The translations under genes and the position numbers were made by a program. A DNA stretch of 20,952 bases from G020353115 sp964389685 (lineage in GTDB: Bacteria > Bacteroidota > Bacteroidia > Bacteroidales > VadinHA17), in the NCBI GenBank assembly GCA_964389685.1, contig CAYMFM010000070.1, positions 1-20,952 of the forward strand, in the 5' to 3' direction. Shown here piece by piece: positions 14,488-20,952 of this stretch. Position 1 is the stretch's first letter. Each line of letters begins with the position of its first letter. The notes below the pieces were generated by a model. It saw nothing but the letters and a program-made list of their open reading frames with translations, was not told where the DNA came from and did no database searches.

Positions 14488-15165
14488 GTGGTTAGACGAT
14501 CTGCTATTTCTTCTCTATCCATCCTGTTCTTTCTGGTCATAGCAGGATGCGAAGGTGTACCGGACCATGGAATCCGTGAATCATACGGCATCGTAAAGGA
14601 TTATACAGGATTGGACGGTTGTGGTTTTGTTATTGAACTGGAAGGTGGAGAGAAGCTGGAACCGTTCTATATTGATTCCTCATTTGTGCTGGTTGACGGA
14701 CAGCATGTGTGGGTACGATATTCCATTCTTGAAGATCATTCCAGCATTTGCATGGTTGGTTCCCCGGCGCGGATCTATTCCATACACGAAATAAGCTGTA
14801 ATCCCATCACACAGGTTGGCCTTGATTTTCCATTAGCATCACTTCCTGATGATCCGTTTGACATGGATACAGTATTCATTACAGGCGATTGTCTTACCAT
14901 TACCCTCTGGTATTCCGGCGGGTGCAAGGACCATCTATTTAGTGTTGTCGAACTGCCGATATGGTGTGGAACACCTCCCGTTCCACCTCCACAGTTATTG
15001 CTATGCCATGATGCAAATAAGGATGCATGCGAAGCTTACCTGCAGGAGACCGTTGCTTTTGATTTGACCGGTTTACAGATCCAGGACAGCACATCCGTTA
15101 CCTTTGTTTTGCTTCTGAATATTCCCGGATCGAATTATTCAAAGACCTTTACATACTATTATTAA
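14488..15165 (+). CDS. Cys-rich lipoprotein with conserved GGCxxH and HDANxDxCE motifs
   Basis: A 225-residue lipoprotein of unknown function with a GTG start at 14488 and lipobox FLVIAGC (Cys21). Residues about 30-102 resemble a small OB-like beta-barrel of the NigD-like kind: GIVKDYTGLDGCGFVIELEG, then DGQHVWVRYSI. The C-terminal half has distinctive motifs: YSGGCKDHLF (142-151), HDANKDACE (174-182) and FDLTGLQ (191-197), which I associate with a family of uncharacterised Bacteroidota lipoproteins. Eight further Cys residues (45, 88, 104, 135, 146, 160, 173, 181) could form disulfides in the periplasm or outside. It follows the serpin after 22 bp and is probably co-transcribed with it. The stop overlaps that of the convergent aminotransferase by three bases. 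Confidence 0.75.
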   Translation: MVRRSAISSLSILFFLVIAGCEGVPDHGIRESYGIVKDYTGLDGCGFVIELEGGEKLEPFYIDSSFVLVDGQHVWVRYSILEDHSSICMVGSPARIYSIHEISCNPITQVGLDFPLASLPDDPFDMDTVFITGDCLTITLWYSGGCKDHLFSVVELPIWCGTPPVPPPQLLLCHDANKDACEAYLQETVAFDLTGLQIQDSTSVTFVLLLNIPGSNYSKTFTYYY

Positions 15166-16280
15166 TCAGCAGATGTTGTCAGGGGACTGAGGAACCGGAC
15201 AAAATCGTTATGGGGAACGGATACGCAAATTCTGGCATATCGGGAAGCTTCTTCCTTGCGGGTTCGGGTAAAGAAGCTAAGCGAGACGCTTCCAATGTGG
15301 TGTTGAAACAGTTTTTCTTCTGATTTATTGATAATAACAAAGATGCCTGTGGGTTCCGAGTTTTGATAAAACTCCCCGGCAAGTAGTTTTTTCTCCTTCA
15401 GGAAATCGATGTTCTTTCTGATATCGGTGGTTGTTTTCTCCTTGAATTCCCGTACTGCTTTCTTTCCCTTCTCTGATGTTAACAGCTGGTGAACCAGAAG
15501 CTGCGCGAATGCATTCACCCCATTGCAGGAATAGAGTAATCTCAGGCGGAACTCATCGTTGAACTCTTTGTTAACCGAATGGATAAAACCCAGTCGCTGG
15601 CCGCTCAATCCTACTGATTTACTGAAACTTTCAATAATGATCACATTGGGAAGGTTCATCAGATCCTGAAACATGGTATCGTTATTATCAGAAAAGACCC
15701 TTCTGTAGGGACTATCGAAGATGACGATCACACCAGCGTCATTCAATGCTCGTATCAGGGCCAGGATCTGTTCATCTTCGTACTTATTTCCCAGGGGATT
15801 ATTCGGATCACAAATCACCACAGCAGCATCTCGAAGCGAGGGGATATCTTCCTTCAGGTCATCGAAACTATCGTACATTTCATTTTCCACTTTCCGGATG
15901 GTGGAAATGTGTCCGTATGCGCCCCAATAAAAGACAGGAAGCCAGATTTTCTCTACATCAAGGATTTGGGAAATTAAATCCAGTCCTCCCATACTTCCTG
16001 CGGTGACTGTCAGGTTATCAATGGATGCATGATTCCCAAAGAACTCCTGGTTGATGGCTCTCTTCAATTCGTCCATCCCTGAATTTTGTGGATAAACCTG
16101 CAATGCAGGACTGTTGAAATCGATCTCTTCAATGACCTCTTTCAGGTCGATGTTGCAAACGGAGTTCACCCCGCGGTTCAGGTAAAGGTATTCCTCGCCG
16201 GTTTCCTTACTAATTTTTTTTATCTTTTCACCAATACCAACGATTGCCGAAAACCGGGCTCCACTTTTGTTAATTTTCAT
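15162..16280 (-). CDS. PLP-dependent aminotransferase, class I/II
   Basis: A 372-residue fold-type I PLP enzyme. The residues that position PLP are visible: AGSMGGLD near 94-101 (phosphate loop), DPNNPLG (158-164, Asn contacts the PLP O3'), FDSPYRR (Asp189 pairs with the pyridine N, Tyr192), and ESFSKSVGLSGQRLGF with the Schiff-base Lys221 and Arg229. The C-terminal ARICVS likely supplies the carboxylate-binding Arg. The amino donor and acceptor cannot be deduced. It lies 14 bp after lpdA on the same strand, probably in one operon. The stop codon overlaps that of the convergent lipoprotein gene. Confidence 0.88.
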   Translation of the reverse strand: MKINKSGARFSAIVGIGEKIKKISKETGEEYLYLNRGVNSVCNIDLKEVIEEIDFNSPALQVYPQNSGMDELKRAINQEFFGNHASIDNLTVTAGSMGGLDLISQILDVEKIWLPVFYWGAYGHISTIRKVENEMYDSFDDLKEDIPSLRDAAVVICDPNNPLGNKYEDEQILALIRALNDAGVIVIFDSPYRRVFSDNNDTMFQDLMNLPNVIIIESFSKSVGLSGQRLGFIHSVNKEFNDEFRLRLLYSCNGVNAFAQLLVHQLLTSEKGKKAVREFKEKTTTDIRKNIDFLKEKKLLAGEFYQNSEPTGIFVIINKSEEKLFQHHIGSVSLSFFTRTRKEEASRYARICVSVPHNDFVRFLSPLTTSAD

Positions 16281-16294
16281 ATTTCTAAACGATT

Positions 16295-17686
16295 TTATAA
16301 ATGGATCACTTCGCCAAAGGCAGCTGCGGCTGCTTCCATGATTGCTTCTGACATGGTTGGATGAGGATGAACGGATTTGATCAATTCATGTCCTGTGGTT
16401 TCCAATTTTCTGGCAACCACAATTTCTGCGATCATTTCTGTCACATTGGCTCCGATCATATGAGCCCCCAGGAGCTCACCATATTTAGCATCAAGCACAA
16501 GTTTTACAAATCCTTCTTTTTGTCCTGCAGCACTGGCTTTTCCGGAAGCTGTAAAGGGGAATTTCCCCACTTTTATCTCATACCCGGCTTTTTTTGCTGC
16601 TTCCTCGGTCATACCAACGGAAGCTACTTCAGGAGTCGTGTAAGTGCATGCCGGGATATTGTTATAATCCATCGGTTGTGGCGTTCCCCCTGCAATTTTC
16701 TCAACACAAATGATCCCTTCTGCAGAAGCGACGTGGGCAAGTGCGGGACCATGAACGATATCTCCAATTGCATAAACTCCCTGAGCGGTTGTCCTGTAGT
16801 ATTCATCCACTCTGATCTTCCCCTCTTCAATCTCAATACCCAGTTCATCGATCCCGATTCCTTCGATATTTGGAGTGATCCCGACTGCCGACAGGACCAC
16901 TTCAGCTTCTTTCTCTTCTTCGCCTTTGTCTGTTTTTATCCTGACCTTGCAGAGATCACTGGCTACCTCAACCGATTCAACGGTTGAATTGGTCATGATT
17001 TTCATGCCCGTTTTTTTAAACGACCGCTCGAGTTGTTTTGAGACTTCCTGATCCTCCAGTGGGACAACATTCGGGAGGAATTCAACCAGCGTAACCTGGC
17101 ATCCCAGGGATTGGTAGAACCAGGCAAACTCACTGCCAATGGCTCCGGATCCAACAACCACCATTGTTTCGGGCAATTTTTGCAGGGTCATTGCCTCCCT
17201 GTAACCAATCACTTTTTTGCCGTCAATTTTCAGGTTCGGCAATTCTTTCGAACGGGCGCCGGTAGCCAGGATGATATGATCCGATGTATATTCCTCCTTC
17301 TTTCCGTTTCCTCCATCGACCTCAACTTTCCCGCTTCCGGCCAGTTTACCGGATCCTTTGATGTGATCAATCTTATTCTTCTTAAACAAAAACTGTATGC
17401 CCTTACTCATTCCTTCAGCCACTTCACGGCTACGGGCAATCATTTTCCCAAAATCGGGGGTGGCTTCCCCATTCAGGGCGACCCCAAATTCCTCTGCGTG
17501 TTTTACATATTGGAATATCTGGGCACTTTTAAGCAGTGATTTTGTGGGAATACATCCCCAGTTGAGGCATATTCCTCCCAATTCCGCACGCTCAACAACC
17601 CCAACCTTCATTCCCAGTTGAGCAGCACGTATGGCAGCAACATATCCTCCCGGCCCACTGCCAATAACAATTACATCATATTTCAT
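16295..17686 (-). CDS. lpdA: Dihydrolipoyl dehydrogenase (E3)
   Basis: FAD flavoprotein that reoxidises dihydrolipoamide with NAD+ in the 2-oxoacid dehydrogenase complexes or the glycine cleavage system. The 463-residue protein has the FAD Rossmann motif GSGPGGY (9-15), the redox disulfide CLNWGC (Cys40/Cys45), the NAD site VVVGSGAIGSEFAWF, the second FAD motif VYAIGDIV, and the C-terminal HPHPTMSE with the catalytic pair His442/Glu447. The length is standard. No E1, E2 or lipoyl protein gene is in the window, so which complex it serves is not shown. ATG start at 17686. Confidence 0.95.
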   Translation of the reverse strand: MKYDVIVIGSGPGGYVAAIRAAQLGMKVGVVERAELGGICLNWGCIPTKSLLKSAQIFQYVKHAEEFGVALNGEATPDFGKMIARSREVAEGMSKGIQFLFKKNKIDHIKGSGKLAGSGKVEVDGGNGKKEEYTSDHIILATGARSKELPNLKIDGKKVIGYREAMTLQKLPETMVVVGSGAIGSEFAWFYQSLGCQVTLVEFLPNVVPLEDQEVSKQLERSFKKTGMKIMTNSTVESVEVASDLCKVRIKTDKGEEEKEAEVVLSAVGITPNIEGIGIDELGIEIEEGKIRVDEYYRTTAQGVYAIGDIVHGPALAHVASAEGIICVEKIAGGTPQPMDYNNIPACTYTTPEVASVGMTEEAAKKAGYEIKVGKFPFTASGKASAAGQKEGFVKLVLDAKYGELLGAHMIGANVTEMIAEIVVARKLETTGHELIKSVHPHPTMSEAIMEAAAAAFGEVIHL

Positions 17687-17712
17687 TCGTATAAATTTTT
17701 ATAAACTGCCTG

Positions 17713-17720
17713 CGAATTTA
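17713..17720 (-). promoter_or_regulatory. Possible -7 box of lpdA (TAAATTCG)
   Basis: TAAATTCG on the minus strand is one mismatch from TAnnTTTG, 26 bp before the lpdA ATG. TTTC 19 bp upstream is a weak -33 candidate. The 104-bp gap to the metal transporter operon otherwise holds no clear terminator. Confidence 0.3.
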
Positions 17721-17790
17721 CGCTGATTTTCAACAAACAGAAACTTTTTATATATAAAATAGTGGACTCCCGTCGTGCAAACAGAACCGA

Positions 17791-18630
17791 TTACCTTACC
17801 TGCTTCCTCAACAGCCATGCTTTGATCAATTGCCTGTAAATGCGTGCAATGATAAACATAATCACCAATGTGAATATAATGGAGGCACCGGATGGGATAT
17901 CGAACCGATACGAGATGAACAATCCTGCAAAGCAACCCAACAGGGCAATCAATATAGAAACAAAAATTATATTTCTGAAACTTCGTGTAAAAAGATTGGC
18001 AATGGTCTGTGGAATGGTCAGCAAAGAAATGATCAGGATAATCCCCATCACCCTGATGTTTAAGACAATGGTAAGAGCTACAAGGCTGAGCAAAATGTAA
18101 TTGATCAATTGAACGGGTGCCCGGTAGGTTCTGGCATATTCCGGATCAAAGGAAACATAAAGGATTGTTTTGAAAAAGGTTAGAAAAAAGAGTACCATGA
18201 TGACATTCAGGATCAACATCATATAGAGATCCAGGTTGGTAACTGTAAGGATACTCCCAAACAGGTAACTCATCAGGTTTGGTGCATATCCGGGTGTAAT
18301 GAAGATAAAGATGATCCCAAGGGCCATTCCAAAGGACCACCACATCCCGATCACCGAATCCTCCCTGATATCGGCTTTTTTTGTAACAAGCTCAATTCCC
18401 AGGGCGGTGAGCACAGCAAAGACGGCTGCTCCAAGAATCGGATTTATGCCAAGGAAATAGCCAATGCCAATGCCACCGAAAGAGGCATGCGTAATTCCGC
18501 CACTTAAAAATACCATTCGCTTTGAAACAATATAGGTTCCGATAATCCCACAGGATACGCTGGTAAAGATGGCTGCAAGCATTGCTTTCAGAAGAAACTG
18601 GTACCGGAATATTTCAAAAAGGGCATCCAT
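17791..18630 (-). CDS. Metal ABC transporter permease (ZnuB/TroC-like, ABC-3 family)
   Basis: Inner-membrane permease for Zn, Mn or Fe uptake. The 279-residue protein is almost wholly hydrophobic, with about eight membrane helices. It shows the ABC-3 family segments YIVSKRMVFLSGGITHASFGGIGIG near the N-terminus and LNIRVMGIILIISLLTIPQTIANL in the later cytoplasmic-loop region that contacts the ATPase. Last gene of a three-gene operon, 5 bp after the ATPase gene. Confidence 0.93.
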   Translation of the reverse strand: MDALFEIFRYQFLLKAMLAAIFTSVSCGIIGTYIVSKRMVFLSGGITHASFGGIGIGYFLGINPILGAAVFAVLTALGIELVTKKADIREDSVIGMWWSFGMALGIIFIFITPGYAPNLMSYLFGSILTVTNLDLYMMLILNVIMVLFFLTFFKTILYVSFDPEYARTYRAPVQLINYILLSLVALTIVLNIRVMGIILIISLLTIPQTIANLFTRSFRNIIFVSILIALLGCFAGLFISYRFDIPSGASIIFTLVIMFIIARIYRQLIKAWLLRKQVR

Positions 18631-18635
18631 ACATC

Positions 18636-19388
18636 TTAGTTTTGATGTTTCTTAAGTACAGTATGAGGAACGTCTCCGTGTGTAATCAACTGAATAGGAC
18701 AATTGTAAGCTGCCAGCTGTTTTTCCGTTATAACATTGGACTCATGATAATGAAAATTTCTGTTTACGCAGGCAATGGTCTTGATGTAATAGGAAATGAT
18801 CCCGATATCATGAGATACTATAATGATAGCCATCCTTTTGTTCAACTCCCGCAACATTTCATAGAGTTCACCTTCAAATTTATTATCGACATAAGTACCT
18901 GGCTCATCAAGGATAAGCAGGTCGGGGGATGATATGATTGCCCGGCACAACAAAACCCGTTGTAACTGTCCTCCGGATAATTCTCCAAGGTGTTTCTTCC
19001 AGAGCCCTTCCAGTCCTGTCTCAACCAGAAGTTCATAGGCCAGTTCTTTTTCAGCTTTTGTATATTTTGAAACGATACCTTTCCTGTTCATCAATCCGGA
19101 AAGGATCACGTCACAGACAGATATTGGGAACTTACGATCCATTGCAAAGGATTGTGGCAGATAACCAATAGTGCTCATTTTATCCAATCCTTCCCTGAAA
19201 TAGGTGATCTCTCCCTTAACGGGTTTAAGTAAGCCAAGGATAATTTTCAGTAACGTGGTTTTACCCCCTCCATTCGGTCCGATAATTCCGATAAAATCTT
19301 TTTCATAGATAGAAAAATTAACATTCTTAAGGATGATCTCGTCATCATACCCTGCGGATAATCCTTTCAATTCAATCAGTTTTTTCAC
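18636..19388 (-). CDS. Metal ABC transporter ATPase (ZnuC/TroB-like)
   Basis: A 250-residue ATPase that powers the transporter. It has Walker A GPNGGGKTT (37-45), Q-loop in YLPQS, signature LSGGQ (137-141), Walker B LLILDEP (157-163) and H-loop SHD (His193). The segment CVNRNFHYHES after the H-loop is characteristic of the Zn/Mn branch of ABC ATPases. The D-loop region reads PGTYVDN where many relatives have a PxxxVD form. GTG start at 19388. It follows the binding-protein gene after 19 bp and precedes the permease by 5 bp. Confidence 0.94.
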   Translation of the reverse strand: MKKLIELKGLSAGYDDEIILKNVNFSIYEKDFIGIIGPNGGGKTTLLKIILGLLKPVKGEITYFREGLDKMSTIGYLPQSFAMDRKFPISVCDVILSGLMNRKGIVSKYTKAEKELAYELLVETGLEGLWKKHLGELSGGQLQRVLLCRAIISSPDLLILDEPGTYVDNKFEGELYEMLRELNKRMAIIIVSHDIGIISYYIKTIACVNRNFHYHESNVITEKQLAAYNCPIQLITHGDVPHTVLKKHQN

Positions 19389-19407
19389 CGTTTCCGCGTT
19401 TTAATAA

Positions 19408-20286
19408 TCAATCATTATCCTGAAAAGAGTGAACAAGGGCATTCACGATTTGCAGCACCGAGGCTTTCCAATCCTCATCCAGCGGATTAATCCGGACGAT
19501 TTTCCCATCCAGTTCATCAGCAACAGCCCGGGCATTATCCATATCGAATTGTTCCTGCACAAAAACTACGTTCATGTTCTCTTTTTTCGCATGGTCAATT
19601 AATTCCATCAAGTAACCGGGAGATGGTTCTTTCCCTTCCCATTCAATGGCAACCTGTTCAATTCCATAATCTGCTGCAAGGTAGGTCAGGGCAGGGTGAA
19701 AGATGATGAATGATCGTCCCTCGAAATCTTTTAACATCAGTTCAACTGTCAGATCCAATGAATCCAAATCTTTCCTGAAACGGATGTAATTTGTACGATA
19801 AAATTCCTCGTGGTCCGGATCGATCTCCACCATTGCCCGGTAGATGTTTTCCGCTATGATCTTTACCCTTCTTGGAGATACCCAGGTATGTGGATCCACT
19901 CCACCCGGGTGGCCATGATCAGTGGGTAAAAAATCATCTCCCCGGATCAGTTCGATCCCCTGAGAAAGATCGAATAGTACCATTTCAGGATTTGAAGCTG
20001 AGATCTTATCCATCCAGGAATACTCAAATCCGATATGGCCGGCCATGAAGTAAGCAACCGACTCCTCTAATCGTGCAATCTGTTGTGGTACAGGCTCATA
20101 ACTTGCCGGATTCGCACCCGGAGGAATCAGAACATTCACTTCATACAATTCTCCGGCAATCTGCCCGATGAAATATTTCTCTGGAAGGATACTTACGGAG
20201 AGGAGGGCTTTGTCAAGTTCGGGCTTATTCCGGCTGCATGCAACAAAAAAAACGAAGATTAATGTATAGAGAGCAATACGACGCAT
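19408..20286 (-). CDS. Metal ABC transporter substrate-binding lipoprotein (ZnuA/TroA-like)
   Basis: Cluster A-I solute-binding protein of 292 residues, anchored by a lipobox (LIFVFFVAC, Cys17). Likely metal ligands are His84 (GHIGFE), His133 (DPHTW), His197 (FHPAL) and an acidic residue near Glu245 (VFVQEQF). The canonical first His, in a DPHxYEP-type motif, is absent: residues 59-65 read NPASYEP. A short His-containing loop (DHGHPGG, 123-129) stands where ZnuA proteins carry a His-rich loop. The metal cannot be fixed from sequence; zinc is slightly favoured. First gene of the operon, ATG at 20286. Confidence 0.9.
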   Translation of the reverse strand: MRRIALYTLIFVFFVACSRNKPELDKALLSVSILPEKYFIGQIAGELYEVNVLIPPGANPASYEPVPQQIARLEESVAYFMAGHIGFEYSWMDKISASNPEMVLFDLSQGIELIRGDDFLPTDHGHPGGVDPHTWVSPRRVKIIAENIYRAMVEIDPDHEEFYRTNYIRFRKDLDSLDLTVELMLKDFEGRSFIIFHPALTYLAADYGIEQVAIEWEGKEPSPGYLMELIDHAKKENMNVVFVQEQFDMDNARAVADELDGKIVRINPLDEDWKASVLQIVNALVHSFQDND

Positions 20287-20310
20287 CCAATTTAGAATTT
20301 ATGTAAATAG

Positions 20311-20318
20311 CAAAATTA
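20311..20318 (-). promoter_or_regulatory. Bacteroidota-type -7 box (TAATTTTG) of metal transporter operon
   Basis: Perfect TAnnTTTG match on the minus strand, 24 bp before the ATG of the binding-protein gene. No exact TTTG is found at -33, so an activator-dependent or weak promoter is possible. Confidence 0.55.
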
Positions 20319-20331
20319 CCAGAAATTCCCG

Positions 20332-20347
20332 GAATAAATAATCATTC
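20332..20347. promoter_or_regulatory. Candidate metalloregulator operator (imperfect inverted repeat)
   Basis: GAATAAATAATCATTC has inverted outer arms GAAT/ATTC and an AT-rich core, similar in composition to Fur/Zur-family boxes. It lies where the -33 element of the transporter promoter should be. The inner positions do not pair well, so this is only a candidate. Confidence 0.3.
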
Positions 20348-20392
20348 ATCCAGGAAAATCATTCTGTATAATTGGTTCTTTGGAAATGTTTG

Positions 20393-20411
20393 CCTAAACC
20401 TGTAATTTAGG
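20393..20411. repeat. Short inverted repeat in divergent intergenic region
   Basis: CCTAAA and TTTAGG arms around a 7-base loop, followed on the plus strand by ATTTTTG. It could be a weak terminator or operator. The rest of 20287-20504 holds the transporter promoter described separately and no recognisable gene. Confidence 0.3.
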
Positions 20412-20504
20412 ATTTTTGATACACCTGGCAGATGGCAGAAACAGGATCGAATGAGCCAGTTGACTTATCCATTAAAACAACACTTGTAAAGCAGGCATAA
20501 TCAC

Positions 20505-20952
20505 ATGAGTCATTTGTCAGAAGAGAAACTCAAATCTCTACAAGAGTTTATTGGTCAGGAGATGGACATCAGCAAGTTCATTCATACCACTCCTTCCCGG
20601 AAATTTGCGGAAGAGATCATCACAAATGGTTTTAAATTTGAGAATCATCTGATGCACACCACGGATCAAGTTTCCGGGTTCGATCTGGTAGAGTTGAATT
20701 ATTTTATACTGATCCGGAGGAATTACGGACACTTTATCCTGGTAATAGAAATTTCCGATGAATTGATCATTGAATTCACCAAACAGTTACAATCATTTAA
20801 TTTTCATTTTTCCGAGGCATTAAGCAAATATCCACCCGATTTTAACGAGGATGAAAATCCGGTATATACTTTACCTGAGCAGTTTGTCAAGGGATATTTT
20901 GATCAACAGACGTTGGAGAAAAGGTATAACCCTGTATTTGATCCCCATTTCC
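20505..20952 (+). CDS. Hypothetical protein, 3' partial (runs off window)
   Basis: An uninterrupted frame from ATG 20505 to the window edge gives 149 residues, beginning MSHLSEEKLKSLQEFIGQ. Codon use looks like that of neighbouring genes and no stop occurs in 448 bp, so it is probably real. It is soluble, mixed alpha/beta and acidic, with no signal peptide. The stretch FIHTTPSRKFAEEIITNGFK, followed by HTTDQVSGFDLVELNYF, loosely recalls the start of ADP-ribosyltransferase-fold proteins (H-T near a strand, then a helix ending in G-F). That is a weak resemblance, not an assignment. It is divergent from the metal transporter operon. Confidence 0.6.
   Translation, partial: MSHLSEEKLKSLQEFIGQEMDISKFIHTTPSRKFAEEIITNGFKFENHLMHTTDQVSGFDLVELNYFILIRRNYGHFILVIEISDELIIEFTKQLQSFNFHFSEALSKYPPDFNEDENPVYTLPEQFVKGYFDQQTLEKRYNPVFDPHF

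Noticed and set aside
16361..16987. 208-residue plus-strand frame
   Set aside because: Lies wholly antisense within lpdA, which is unambiguous; the Cys/Phe-rich composition is typical of antisense reading.
17699..17935. Minus-strand 78-residue frame between lpdA and the permease gene
   Set aside because: Overlaps the 3' end of the metal permease in another frame and shows no domain or promoter.

Overview
The window looks like a chromosomal segment of a Bacteroidota bacterium, most likely Bacteroidales or a close relative. The reasons are the recurring promoter element TAnnTTTG, the lack of Shine-Dalgarno leaders, an ECF sigma factor paired with an anti-sigma/beta-barrel fusion, and the style of its outer-membrane and lipoprotein genes. 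A run of exactly 100 N at 7058-7157 marks a scaffold join, so this is a draft or metagenome assembly. No transposase, integrase, phage gene, CRISPR array, rRNA or tRNA was recognised.

Layout. 1-689: 3' part of a SagB-type nitroreductase (+). 690-1090: a repeat island. 1091-2035: miaA (-). 2113-3218: a Yip1-like membrane protein and smpB (+). 3219-3652: a second repeat island. 3653-10919: a leftward series, read in transcription order as membrane-anchored lytic transglycosylase, uvrA (3' end lost in the gap), LOG-family protein (5' end lost in the gap), a secreted SPOR-domain protein, and a beta-barrel protein with TSP3 repeats and an EF-hand. 11047-13016: ECF sigma factor and its putative dual-membrane-spanning (Dma-like) anti-sigma factor (-). 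13224-15165: a lipoprotein serpin and a Cys-rich lipoprotein (+). 15162-17686: lpdA and a PLP aminotransferase (-). 17791-20286: a ZnuABC/TroABC-type metal ABC transporter (-). 20505-20952: the start of an unrecognised gene (+) that runs off the end.

The most unusual content is in the two gene-free islands. Both lie between convergent genes and share a modular construction. They contain arrays of 7-bp units of several families (GGATGAA, GGTGCTG, GAGTTGT, TTAACAA). Embedded in them is a 22-bp double-hairpin element made of two adjacent 11-mers, TGCCATAGGCA and TGCCTTCGGCA or TGCCTCCGGCA. Both islands end in a nearly identical block of about 56 bp built from TTAACAA-type heptads, on the side of the leftward gene. 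One island also carries a perfect 84-bp direct duplication. This resembles a REP/BIME-like intergenic repeat system of Bacteroidota.

Functionally the window mixes housekeeping (tRNA modification, trans-translation, excision repair, dihydrolipoamide dehydrogenase) with cell-envelope functions (peptidoglycan cleavage, SPOR binding, outer-membrane barrels, envelope sensing through the sigma/anti-sigma pair, protease inhibition, metal uptake). The SPOR gene has an 18-bp perfect palindrome in its probable promoter, and the metal transporter has a weaker inverted repeat in the same place; both are candidate operators.
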